A stretch of DNA of 64,000 nt from Neocallimastix lanati (nom. inval.). Taxonomy: Eukaryota > Neocallimastigomycota > Neocallimastigomycetes > Neocallimastigales > Neocallimastigaceae. The position numbers were made by a program, and so were the translations under genes. Shown piece by piece: positions 13,894-27,318 of the stretch (position 1 is its first letter; the number at the start of each line of letters is the position of its first letter). The notes under the pieces are model-generated. The model had not been told where the DNA came from, did not search any database, and saw nothing but the letters and a program-made list of their open reading frames with translations. The DNA lies in assembly GCA_016946835.1 (NCBI GenBank), contig JACVTC010000044.1, positions 1,210,428 through 1,274,427 on the forward strand, in the 5' to 3' direction.

Positions 13894-14603
13894 AAACATT
13901 TGATCCTTCCTCTTTTTTATTTCCTATAAAATCTAATTAAAAATAAAAAAAGAAAAGAAAAGAAAAAAAGCAATTTAATATTATTTAAAAAAAAAAAAAT
14001 TACCCTTTCATAAAAAATTATTTAATATTATTTATAATTTACCGATTAAAATTAAAAAATTTTTTTTTACCTAACATTTGTTTATTTATATTTAATGGAA
14101 ATAAAAAAAAATAGTGAAGAAACCGTTTTAAGACATGTTGTAATATCTTTATTTAATTATTTTTTATATTATGATAATTTTTGAATATATGTAAATAATG
14201 TAATTTAACAATATTTAATTAAAAAAACAAAAAAAAATTAAATTGAAATAAAAATAAAATAATAAATATTGTTTTTTTTTATAAATATAATTCACCTTTT
14301 TATAGTTTTAAAAAATATTGTTATGTAGTAAAGACGAACTAAAAATTAAATAGTTATATATTTTATTTTATAAAAATCAAAAAACAAACAATAAATAATT
14401 TACAAAATAAAAAAGAATAATTTAATAAAAATAAAATATTATTTATTTCATTTAAAAATAAATATAAAAAAAAATAAAATAAAACAAAATACTTTATATT
14501 TTTATTTTTTATTTTTTCATCTTATATTTTATTTATTTTATAGAATTAAAATAGAAAAAGAAAAAGATTCTTTAAATCACAACTATTTTGTATTTAATAA
14601 ATA

Positions 14604-14647
14604 AAAGAAAAGAAAAGAAAAGAAAAGAAAAGAAAAGAAAAGAAAAA
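14604..14647 (+). repeat. (AAAGA)n pentanucleotide microsatellite
   Basis: About eight to nine perfect tandem copies of a five-base unit. Confidence 0.9.
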
Positions 14648-15730
14648 AATATGTTATTATTATATAATATTATGAAACCCTTTTTTTTATTAGAATGAAT
14701 TATTAGAATTCAATGAATCATGATATTTTAAATCTATTATATTTAGTTATATTTATTAGAAAAAAAAAGGTCATTTATTTATAAAAGTTTCGTTTTATCT
14801 CTTTATATCTATTTTATATTTTTTTAATATCACTTAAATAAAATAATATTAAATCATTAAAAAGAATATATATTTATTTATATAATTCTAATAGTTTACA
14901 TAATATTTTACTATTAATTATTTTATTTATTTAAAAAGTAAAAAATAAAGAAAAAATAAAGATAACTAGTATTATAGTATTTTTATTTTTTATTTTTAAT
15001 ATTTAAAATTAACAATCTTTATATATATTTTTCTTATTTGAAGGTATTAATTTTCAAATTTTTTTTTTTTTTACTCTAATGGCGACTGAGGTTAGTATAA
15101 TCTTTATTAATTTAAATTTCATATTTTATTTAAATTTACTTTCTAATACTTCTTTTATAGTATTCAATTTTTATGAATGAGAAAAAATATATATATATTA
15201 ATTATAATTATTAATAATGAAAATCTATCTTGATGCTATGGAAAAGATTTAAAAAAAAAGATGACCGAAAGTTTCATTATAGAAAATTGTTATATTTACT
15301 TTAGCTCGTAAAGTCTATAGCATTTTTTCTTCTTTAAAAGAAAAAACAAATTAAAAAAAAAAAAAGTTTTATTTGTTTACAGGAATTATGAAATTGTAAA
15401 GAAAAAAAAATAAAAAATGTAATAAAACAAAAAAGATCATTTCAATTGATTATTGATTATTTGTTGTTAAAACTTTTTATTTTCATTCTTTTAATCATTT
15501 AGATTTAGTAGTTAAGTAGAAGGTTTACTTTTATTTAATAACATTTATTCTTATTAAAGTATTACTTAATTAAATGAAATAAAGAGAATTATTTTTATGA
15601 AATTAAAAATAAATAGCTTTCCCTTAACTTTTATTATAAATATATAAATATATATATATTTTTTTAATAACTACTTTATTATTGTTTATTATTATTATTA
15701 GTATTTATTCATTAATATAATAATTAATAT

Positions 15731-15813
15731 TTATTATTATTATTATTATTATTTCTTTATTATTGTTTTTACTATTATTATTATTATTATTATTTCTTTA
15801 TTATTGTTTTTAC

Positions 15814-15873
<60 letters not shown>
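15731..15873 (+). repeat. (TAT)n trinucleotide array with a duplicated interruption
   Basis: A long TAT run. The interruption 'ttctttattattgtttttac' occurs twice in tandem within it, showing a duplication of about 50 bp. Confidence 0.85.
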
Positions 15874-15874
<1 letters not shown>

Positions 15875-16230
15875 AATTAAGAGACAATTTGTATTTATTA
15901 TTTTTTATAGATTATTTATTATCTTATACAAAACTATTTAATATTTAATACTATTATTGTTATTATCTATTATAATTATAACTGAGCATTTATTATTGAT
16001 TATTTATTGCTATTATTTCCTAGTTACTATTGATAATTAGTAATATTTTATTTATTATTTATTAATTAGTAGATATTGGTTATTTTATCTTAAAGTATTA
16101 TAAAGTTTAATGTTTATTTATATTTAATAATTATTTATTATAATAAAACTATTATTAATTATATATTTAATATTTATTAATAATCATTAATAATAATAGT
16201 TGTTATTGTTATTAATGATTATTAAAAATT

Positions 16231-16545
16231 ACTTATTTATTATTTATTATTTATTATTTATTATCTATTATTTATTATTTATTATTTATTATTTATTATT
16301 TATTATTTATTATTTATTATTTATTATTTATTATTTATTATTTATTATTTATTATTTATTATTTATAATTTATTATTTATTATTTATTATTTATTATTTA
16401 TTATTTATTATTTATTATTATTTACTTATTATTTATTATTTATTATTTATTATTTATTATTTATTATTTATTATTTATTATTTATTATTTATTATTATTT
16501 ACTTATTATTTATTATTTATTATTTATTATTTATTATTTATTGTT
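16231..16545 (+). repeat. TTATTTA heptamer minisatellite
   Basis: Near-perfect seven-base tandem array of about 315 bp. It yields an artefactual IIYYLLF reading frame. The same unit recurs on both strands elsewhere in the window. Confidence 0.9.
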
Positions 16546-17545
16546 TTTTTATTATTTATAATTTTGGCTATTAGAAGGATTTTTTTTTATATTTTATTTG
16601 AATCCTTTAATAAATTTTAAATTTCTATTTTAATATAAAAACTAAAAATTTCATTTTTGAATTTCATTTTTCAATTTTATATTTCTGTTTTTGAATAAAA
16701 GATAAATAATTGAAAAAGAAAAATAAAACTTTGAAAGAAGAAAAGTTTTATAGAAAAGTTTTTTAATTCTTTATTCATTTTATTCTTTATTTTTTTTATT
16801 GTTTTTATTTCTTTTGGTTTCTTTTTTTTTTTTTTTATGATTTTTTATTTTCTCTGATTTTTATTAAAAGAGAAATATTTTGAATTTCTTTTTTCTTTTT
16901 TTAATAAAAATTTTGAAATTAAAAATCATAAAAGTATATCAAAAGAGTTAAAAAAAAAAATAAAAACTTTTTTATACAGTCATAAGAAATAGATAAAAAC
17001 ATTCCTTTATTCCCTTTTTTTTCTTTCTTTTTATAAAAAAAAAAATTTATATATAAAAAATATTTTAATTGCAAAAAAACTCTTAACAAATTCTATCATT
17101 ATCAGTAAAATTAAACATAAAAATGTTTAATCGAAGAATATTAAAGTAAAAAAATGATTAATAATATTTTTGTATTGTTTTTTTTTTTAATAAATTTTAT
17201 AATTTTTAAATAGATAGAAAAAGACTTTTTATAAAAGAAATATTATTTTTTTTTAATTTAAAATATATATTTTTTAAAGAATAAAAAAAAGTATTCTTTG
17301 AATATGAAATATTTTAACAGTTTTTACAAATTGTTCAAAAATAAAAAAAGAAAATAAAGATTTTTTCATTCTTATATAGAATAATAAAAGTTATATAGCT
17401 TAAATTATATTTTCAGTTTAAATAAAAGATGATGAAAAAAAATGTAGTTTAAAAAAATCATTTAAAAATAAATGAAATAGAAGAAACAATCAAAAATAAT
17501 ATTTTTTAAAAATCAAATAATAAATAATCATTTTTTTTGGAATAT

Positions 17546-20500
17546 ATGTTTTTATTTTTATTTTATTTATCGTAAAAATAGTAAATACTAAACCTTTTTT
17601 TTTTAATTACATTGTATTATGATAGGTTTTCAACGACGTTGATTACTTTACTTGCTATTCTAAATCATCATAATGTTAAAGCAGCAGGAGAACTTTCAGG
17701 TAATGGTTTTAAAAAATTAAAAATAATTGTTATAACAATCATAATTTATTTATGGAATATTTTTTAAATAAAAAAAAATATTATTTATTAATATTATTAT
17801 TTTTGATATAATGTTTTTGAAATTAGCTCTACCCTTTTGTGGAAATGCATCAAATTCTAATAGTCCAAAAAATACAGGAGCAGGATGTCTAAATGAAAGT
17901 GGTGCTGGTAATATTGCCAATGATAAATATTGTATAAATAAAGAAAAAACTGTCATATTTAAATCAACTGTTGGTGGAAGTGATTCATGCCTCGAAGGTC
18001 CTACATTAGAAGCTAATAAGTATTATGTTTTTGATTGTACCGGTGGTAGTTGTGTATATAAAGATTATGATGCAGTAGAGTCACTTGAAGGAAATGACTT
18101 AAAATATGTCATTTATAAATATGAAAATAGTCAATTGAAACAAATAAAGAATGATAACACGGTCGTAATCAACGGAAAATTGTTTAACTGTCCAAAGGGC
18201 AATATCTCAACTTTTGCGGATAATGGAAAATGTGGATTAGCCAGTAGTAGGGTTACTAACCCTAATGATGTATACATTAATCCAAAAAACGATGGATCGA
18301 TCACTTCTGCCTTGATTACTGTAGGTGAGAATGGTGCAGCAACAGCTAAAACGCCTGTCGCTGGAAGTATTTATTTGGATTTAAACAGTAAAGATCTCTC
18401 TGAAGATGAATACTACAGATTAATAAAATGTACCTCTGCAACGGAATGTACTATCATTAATAGTCCTGAGGATGGAACATACTTGGATGAATCCACAGAA
18501 AGTTCTTCAAGCTATACCAAATTTATTAAATGTAAAAATGGCGTTTGTACGAGTGAAGATGTTAGTGTTACTCAGGGAGAGACTGATATCTATTTCAATA
18601 TTGGCATTAGCAGTGGTTTAACAAATGCTCTTCTCAAATGTGTTAACCCTAGTGCCGCTTCTTCTTGCACTAAAATTACTCCTACCAATGGGGACTACTA
18701 TCTAGAAAAAGATGGAGGAAAATTGATCAAGTGTTCGTCCACAGGATGTGCCTTCGTGGAGGCCTCGACCACAGGAGCCTATTTAGACAGTGGTTCAAAA
18801 AGTGGAAGTGATTATCCAAATGTTATTGTCTGTACCACACCCATTGAGTGCACTTCTATTGCAGGAACGACAGATGATATCTATATTAATGCAGCGAAAA
18901 CAGCAAAAACGGATGCTTTACTTAAAAGTAATGGCAGTATATTCAGCGCAATAACCGGTAACGCAGGATTCTACATCGATTCTAAAAACGAAAAGAAAAG
19001 CTTAATTAGTTGTACCAGTGACGGTACCTGTACTGCCGTTGCAGGAAATACCGGCATCAGTGTTGGCTATATTTCCGTTTTAGATGCTAAAAAAATAATT
19101 TCTTATGATGGTTCTGCGTTTGCTGAAGCTGCTGGCTATAAAACACCAGATACCTATTATATTGATGGAAGTGACCCGGCCAATAAAAAAATTATAGAAT
19201 GTAAAACAAGTACAGATACAGTTTGTACAAATAAATCTTACACCGTTTCTTCCAAATATACCTTTTTTGATAATACTGGGGGTGTCATCATTACCTGTTC
19301 CTCTAGTAAATGTGTCGGTTCAAAAGGTAAATCACGGTTATTTTCTTTATTTTATATAGAGATATAGTTTTTTTTATATATATATATATAAAGATATAGC
19401 TTTTTTTTTTGTTTTAAATTAAAATCAATTTTTTTTTTTACCATTTTTACCAATTTTTTTTGATACGGTTGGTTTTTTTTTTTTTTTTTTTTTTTTTTCT
19501 AAAATTTTAAAGGATTTGGAAAGTTTTTTTTTTAAAATAAAAAATAGAAATTAAAAAGAAAAAGTGGAAAAAGAATTGATAATAATTTTTCACTTTTTAT
19601 TTTATTTTTTTATTTTTATTTTTTTATTTTATTTTTTATTTTTTATTTTTTATTTTTTATTTTTTATTTTTAAAATAGGACTTATTTGAAAAAAAAAAAA
19701 AAAAAATTGAAAATGAAAATGAAGATATCATTTTCATTATTTTAATTTTTTTTTTTTACTATTTTTATTTTTTATTATTTTTTATTCTAGTTTTTGTTTT
19801 ATTTTCAAGTTTTTATTTTATTTTCTATCTAGTTTTATATTATTTTATGATGTTGAAAAGAGTTGAAAAAATTTTTTTTTATATCAGAAAAAGAAATTTT
19901 GAAAGAAAGAAAAGAAAAAAAAAATTATAAATATATAATTTATATAATTTATATAATTTATATAATTTATATAATTTATATATATATTATATATTTTAGA
20001 TATTTTAGATATAATTTTTTTTTCTTTTCTTTTCTTTTTTTTTTTTTTAAATAATTAAAAAAAAAAAGTGAATTTTATTTTTTTTAAAAGATAAAATATT
20101 ACTAGGACTTTTATTATCTTTTTTAAAATTTTTCATTTTTGTTATATTTTTTTTTTTTTATTTAATTTATTATAGAAAAAAAATTTTTTTTTTGACTTCA
20201 AAAGAAAATAATTTTTTTTATAAAAAAAAAAAACTTACCTAAGGAAATAATGACTAACCTTTCTCTCTTTTACAAACTTTCCTTTATATAACCATTTTTT
20301 TTTTAAAAAAAAAAAAAAATCAAGGTTTACAGTATTGTTATGAAGAAACTTGTAAAAAAGTAGCTGATGGTGATGGTATTACAGCTGGTGAATATTGTAT
20401 CTCCACAAATGGAAAAATTTACAAAAGTTCTTGTACACTCCAAACAGAATTTACAAATAAAGTAACCGTTAATGGAAGTAACTACGTATTAGCCACTGCT

Positions 20501-23500
20501 ACTGCTGCGGATGTCGCCTTTGCTAACGCGGACGGAAATTACCTCTATCAATGTAATAGCAGTAATATCTGTGAACAGGTGACCGAACCGGGTTTCTTTG
20601 ATGATACCACTGACACCCTCCTTATTAGTGATGGTGCCAATGCATACACGGCGGAAACTGGCAATGAAAATTCCTATTATCTCACCAAAGCCAACCAATT
20701 GATTCTTTGTACAGATACTGGTGTTGCTAATTGTAGTCCCGTAACTAGCCCGACAGGTTTTTATTTGAATTCTGGTGCAAGCATGAGTATTATCGAGTGT
20801 AACGGATCGACCTGTGTGTTGAGAGATGGCGTCGAAAATGACATCTACGCCAACTACGGAGCAAATAAAGATGCCGACACCAAACTACCACTCATTAAAT
20901 GTGATGAAGATTCTTGTGACGAAGCAGCAGTTGCATCTGCGGATGTAGGAACCCATTTTGATTCAGGAAATCCGGGAAAAGTGATTGAATGTCCCACGGA
21001 AAGTGGAGCCTGTGAAAACCCTACGGCGAATGAGGGCTATTACGTTATTAGTGCCAACGATGAAAATATTATTCAGTGTAAAACGGTTGGAGGAAAATTA
21101 ACCATTAGTAAAGTTGCTCATGGCGGTGATACCAATAAGCCCGTCTACTACTTGAAAGGTGACAGTACCATCAGCAAGCTGATTAAATGTAACAATTCTG
21201 GCTGTACAGTCGTCGATAAGCCCTTCAAAGGTTACTATATCTCGGAAGTCGATGGCAACCCTGCGGTGCTTTCCTGCAACGGCACCACCTGTAAGGCGGA
21301 GACATCGATCGCGACGACCTGTTCCAAGGCCGGTCAAGTCATCCTCTACCCTACCGGTGAGGGACAAGACAGTTACGTTTTTGCATTATGTTCTTCAACT
21401 GAGAATTCTTATTTGATGATTATTATCAAAAGCGATGGACATTACGATAGTTTTTACGAAACCTTAACCTTGGCGAGTGCCAGTGACTTCCCTGGAAATT
21501 CTTCACAGAAGACCATTACGGTCAAGGCGGCAGAAGGTCATGTCTTCCTTCTCGAGGACGCTAAGCTTCCAGAATGTGGAACGAATTGTCAAGGTACTAC
21601 TGATGGTAAATACTGTACTTATACTGATGGTGTAAATTTAAAAATTAATAAATCTGATGGTGCTAGTTGTGTTACAAATGAAGCTTTTACAACACTATTG
21701 AATACTATATTTAATAGTGCTACCGAAACAGGAGATTATCCAGCTTACTTTAAAGATGATTATGATAATACTGCCACTGTAACAGAGGCATTCATGTCTT
21801 ATATGTGTACAATTACAGTTTCAGGTGACACAAAAACACTCAATAGTTGTAAATTAGTGAAAGGTTATTCAACCAAAACTAATTATTGTAGTGGTTGGAA
21901 AGGAGACAAATGTAGTAGTACAACTTGTAATAATAAATCAGGAAGAATAAGTGAAAATAATGTTAGTTTCCGAGGAGGAAACGATGTAGCACTACCAACA
22001 GCTCCAGCAACGGGAAATATAGTTATCTATAGTGAACAACCAAACGAATGTTATGGTATTCCTGGAGGTCAATATGTTTATCTTTCCTTGACAGCTAAAA
22101 CAGCCTTAGTCTCTAATGAAAAAGGTAGGTTTATTATTATTTAATGAAGTATATAAAAATATTATATAAATGAAAGATGATAGTAGTGGATGGAATAATT
22201 TATAATTTTTCATTAAAAAAAAAATCAATTTCCATGGCTCTTTGCCATATTGCATTATAACTTTTATTCGAATGAAAGATTTTTTATGTTTTATCAATAG
22301 AAGAATATAATTTTTTTTTAGAAAAAAAAGAATATATATATATATATAATGTGAATATTTATAGAGAGAGAGAATGATTTAATAAAATATTGTTTGTTTT
22401 TTAACAATTATTTATTAACAGTAATAAATAGATATAGATAGATATTTATAGAAAAATAATATTATAATGATTACTAATGAATTAAAAGATCTTTTTATTT
22501 TTTTTAAAATAGAGAAGAAAAGAATTATTTATTTTGTTAGTTAAAAGAAAAAAAAATAATTAAAATTTTTATTTAAAATTTATAAAAGAATTAATAAATA
22601 AAATGTATATAATAATGTATACAATAAATGAAGGGAAAATAAAAAAAAAATTTTTTATTTAATTGATAAAAGAAAAATAAAATAAAAAATCAAAAAAATA
22701 AGAAAAATTTGAAAAATAGAAACAAAAATTTTAAATTTTATGTCCATAGAAATAAAATAAAATTGAAAAAAAAAAAAAAAAAGAAATGAAAAGAAAAAGA
22801 AAAAGAAAAAAATTAATTTAATTATTTATTTATAATTTAAATATTCGAAGCAAAATAAAAATTTAAATAATAATGAAATAAAATAAATGAAGAAGAAAAA
22901 AAAAAAGATATGAAGAGAGCAAAAAAATAAATAAATAAATAATAAATAATCAATAATAAATAATAATTAATAAATAATCAACTATTAATAATCAAAAATA
23001 AATATTAAATATAATATATTATTATATAATCAATAATAAATAATAAATAATAAATAATAAATAATAAATAATAAATAATAAATAATAAATAATAAATAAT
23101 AAATAATAAATAATGAATAATGAATAATAAATAATAATAAATAATAAATAATAAATAATTGAATTATTAAATAAAATAAACGAAAAGAATAAAGATATGA
23201 AGAGAAAAAAAAAAGACTTATTTATAATAATAATAATAATTAATAATAGAAAGATAAATAATATTGATAGAAGATATTTATAAAATATAAATATAGAAAT
23301 ATAGATAGATACAAAAATATATGAAATAAAATAGAGAATAGGATAGTTAGAATATAGAAATAAAAAAAAAAAGATCACATAAATAATAAATAATTGATAT
23401 ATATTTATATATAATGAGATAAAAAAGAAAAATCAAAAAAAAAAAAAAAAAAAAATATAGAATAAAGAAAAAGAATAATATATAAAATATTGATTGAAAT

Positions 23501-23781
23501 ATTCATATAAAATATAATAAATATATATATATAGAAATATAAAATAGAAATACATGAAATGAAATAAAAAGAAATATAATTGATTATATAAAATAAAAAA
23601 AAATATATATATAAAAAAAAAATATATATATAAAATAAAAAATATATATATATATTTATATATTATGAAATAAATTATTGATAGTATAGAAATAATTGAA
23701 TATAAAATCAGATATTTAGTATATACATATATATATAAAAATGCTATATATTTAATAGAAAATAAGAAATAAGATATCAAA

Positions 23782-23813
<32 letters not shown>

Positions 23814-26800
23814 ATATAAAAATATAATATAAAAATTGATAAAAATAAAAATAAAATTATATAAGAATAAGAGATCATATAAATTTGAGAAAATAGATAT
23901 TTATGAAAAAATATTTTATTTCAAAAGAAACATAAATACATTTATAAAAGTATATTTATAAATTGTTATCTCAAAATAGAATTATTATATTTATATTTAT
24001 ATATTTATTTACCTGATAATTGTTTACAATTCTAAATATTAATACTAATCATACTTTACTTTTTTTTTTTTCTTCTAATACATTTTTTTTCTAATTTATT
24101 TATTATGAATGCTTCAATACCATTATAACGACAATTATCTTAATGACCACTATTATATATAATAATAATCATGGGGAACTATTATTATCTATTTGTCATG
24201 ATGGCAACCTTTTTTTTTTTCAGGTTTCCTTAGTCAAAATGTTGGTTATCAAATCAATCGTTCACAAATAGGTGATATACATAATGCCCTGTTGAGTTGC
24301 ACTGCCTCTGGTTGTACCGTCCAAGATTCCAATGAAGGTTACTATCTCAACGGTGACAACCTCAACAAGTCCACCAAACAATTAATTAAATGTGGTAACA
24401 GTGGATGTTCCTATGTAGCAGCTGCGGACAAGGCGTACTATGTAGATGCCGTCAATCCCTCAAAGATTATATACTGTGAAACTGCAAGTACTTGTCAATC
24501 CATCAGCCATGACGCCACCACCTATGCTCCTAAACACTTCCTCGCTAAAGATGATACCTCTCAAGAAGTTATCACCTGTACTCCTAATGGTTGTTTCGAG
24601 GAAGACGTAAATCTTCATGGTTATTTCATTAATGGCGCAGGTACCGAAGGAAAGAGCTTGATTAAATGTGAAGGATCCTCCACCAAGTGTTCTCTTGTCG
24701 ATGACACGGACACCTACGGCAGTACGGTCGGTAAGTTGAAAGTGGTCGACGGTAAGGTCACGATGTGTGTCGCCGTCGGTTGTAGCGGTTCCGGAGAGGT
24801 CGCCATCGAGACCACGAATGCGGCCCCGCTCTATCGAACGATCACGTTGGCCAGTAAAACTAATTTCCCAGGAGCTACTGACACTGAAATTTACGTTAAA
24901 ATTGCAAATGATGGCAGTGTCATTCTTCTTGAGGATAACCTCACCACCAATGAAAGGAAAGTCAGTGTTAAAGACAATTTAGATCAATATCCAACTTCGG
25001 ACGTGGAAGGTCAAAAGGTCTTCTTTTATTACTTTGAAGGAGATGACGCTATTGGCCCATACTTATACTTTCCCACATGGATATCAAAAGATATCATTGC
25101 CTATCAATGTACCTACGTAGCCTCGGATAATTTGTATGGAGAGAACACCCCCGCCATCACCAAACAAAAGTGTCTCCGAGTGAAAGGTTTTGTCACCCTC
25201 GGTGACGGTAGCACCGTTCAGTGTAATGGATGGCTTCGTGACGATTGTCATCTCTTCACCCCAAAGGCCTGTGCCGCCGGTGATGAGGGAAAACTGGGTA
25301 CCGGTAAAAAGATTTGTTTCGGGGAGACGAACACCGTCCTCTTGCCATCCTCTTCTCAAAAGACACCAAACTATATGGCCTTTGTTCAGGAGGGAATCAA
25401 CAGCTACTACGGAAAGTTGAAGCCGGACGTCTTGACCTATCTCGAGTTGACCTCCAACTCGGTCATCGCTATTGATCCTCCTCCAATCACTGAGGATGGT
25501 ACCGTCATCACCGATGCCCAATTCGTCATCCAAATGGGAACGGAATACAAGCTCTACAAATACGTTAAAGCTACCTCGAAATACGAATTGGATAACACGA
25601 ATGGTGTATATGGAACTCATCGTATTGGCAGCACGAATACTTACATTTATTATAAAGCCCTCGCCAATGATGCCTCCACCGTCCTCTTTGACTGTTATCT
25701 GGGCGTCTGTAAGAAGACCCAGGGTTATATCTTGGTGGGCACCTCCATCTACAGTAATGTGGGTTCGGACGCTTGGGCGGATAAAACATCGGATACTAGT
25801 ATTGTCACTACTGCAGACGCTGCTTCAGGAACTGTTGGAAAACTTAAAATAATTACGGACGGTAACAACAAATTGCTTAAAATTGGTTATAAAAAGGCGG
25901 AAAGTGCTGAAGGTTACGAATATGGCGATAGTACTAGTAAATATTTCTTTGGCACGGACACTGATTTGAAGCTCTATAAGTTAGGCGATGGTATTGTGGC
26001 CATTCCAAAGCCTGATGATGGCTATTACTTTATTAAAAATAACTTGGTCGTTGAATCAGGAGCATTAGTAGGAGAAGATAAAGTAGATGCTAAGATGGTC
26101 GAATGTAGCAATGGAAAATGCAAAGTCATCACTCCAGCCGCAGGCTATTATGCCAATCCTATCGGGGTAAAGTTAATTAAATGTACGGATAACACCATCA
26201 GTAATTGTAGTTTTGATAACACCGCAGGTTACTACATTGATAATAAGAATAGCCTTTTCTATTGTAATGGAACTAAATGTGAACTTAAGGATGAAGTGGG
26301 ATACTTTGTCAATGCCGGGGACACGACCACCAACAAATACATTGAATGTACAAAGACCAAATGCCAAGCGAAACCCGCTCCAGAGGCTTCGGTCACCTGT
26401 ACGGAAGGAAACATCGGTAAATTAGTCTTGGATGAAACTGTCGTGAAGGTCTGTCTTGCCAATGATATTATGGTCACCTTTAGTTCAGGTAGCTATATGA
26501 TCGCCTACCAAACTGGAAGTGCCTATAAGGGCTATGTGACAAAGATTAGCTATAGCGGTATACTTTCAGTGAGTGAGACGGCCATCAAATTAAATTTCGA
26601 TAATACCTATTCAAACTATTGTGTCACCAAAGCCACCATGGAGGCTGCACCTAAGACTCAAGCTTGTACCGAAGGAACGCAGATAGAAGTCATGTGTAAC
26701 GTCGATGGTGTCTGTTTGAGTGCCGACACCACCGCCGAAACTCTTCCAGATTCCCTTCGTAACGTGAAGGTCGAGGAAGTCAGCGGAGAGGAGGAAAGTA

Positions 26801-27277
26801 GCAGTGCTGCCGATATCAAGATTGAATGTAGCGTTCGTGACGGATCAAACTGTAAGTATTTTAATATTCTATATATCAATTATTTTTTTTTTTATAAAAA
26901 AAAAAAAAGTAAAAAAAAAAAATATAGTAAAAAAAAAAAAAAAAAAAGTACTAAAAAAAAAATGAGAATAATAAATAAAATAAGAATAAAAAATTTAGGA
27001 TTATAAAACTAAGAAAAATAATAAATATAACAATAATAATAATAATAATAAATGTATAGTAATGATAGTGAATATATAGTTTATATTAGTGAATATAAAA
27101 TAATACTAGTAATAATAAAATATTAATATTAATAGTAAATACAAAATAATAATAATACTAATAATAGTAATATAAATAATAATTTATAAAATAATAAAGA
27201 TAATATTAATAAAGAATATAAAGTAATAATATTAAAATTAATAATAATAATAATATTAATAATAATAGTGAATATAA

Positions 27278-27318
<41 letters not shown>

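Larger units (their letters stand above)
13894..17545. other. A-B intergenic region, gene-free
   Basis: AT-rich spacer between the tandem paralogs with several microsatellites (listed separately). Near 15304-15320 a short match to gene A's signal-peptide exon (AGCTCGTAAAGT) stands alone, and ATG GCG ACT GAG followed by a GTTAGT donor-like word lies at 15079. Neither can be built into a gene. Confidence 0.65.

Noticed and set aside
16200-16574. Open frame encoding an IIYYLLF repeat protein
   Set aside because: Direct translation of the TTATTTA minisatellite; the complementary array in gene B's intron gives the same artefact.
23022-23780. Minus-strand open frames in gene B intron 4
   Set aside because: Low-complexity translations of AT repeats inside an intron.
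25084-25620. Minus-strand open frame of 178 codons
   Set aside because: Antisense shadow of a GC-richer part of gene B; no recognisable domain or context.
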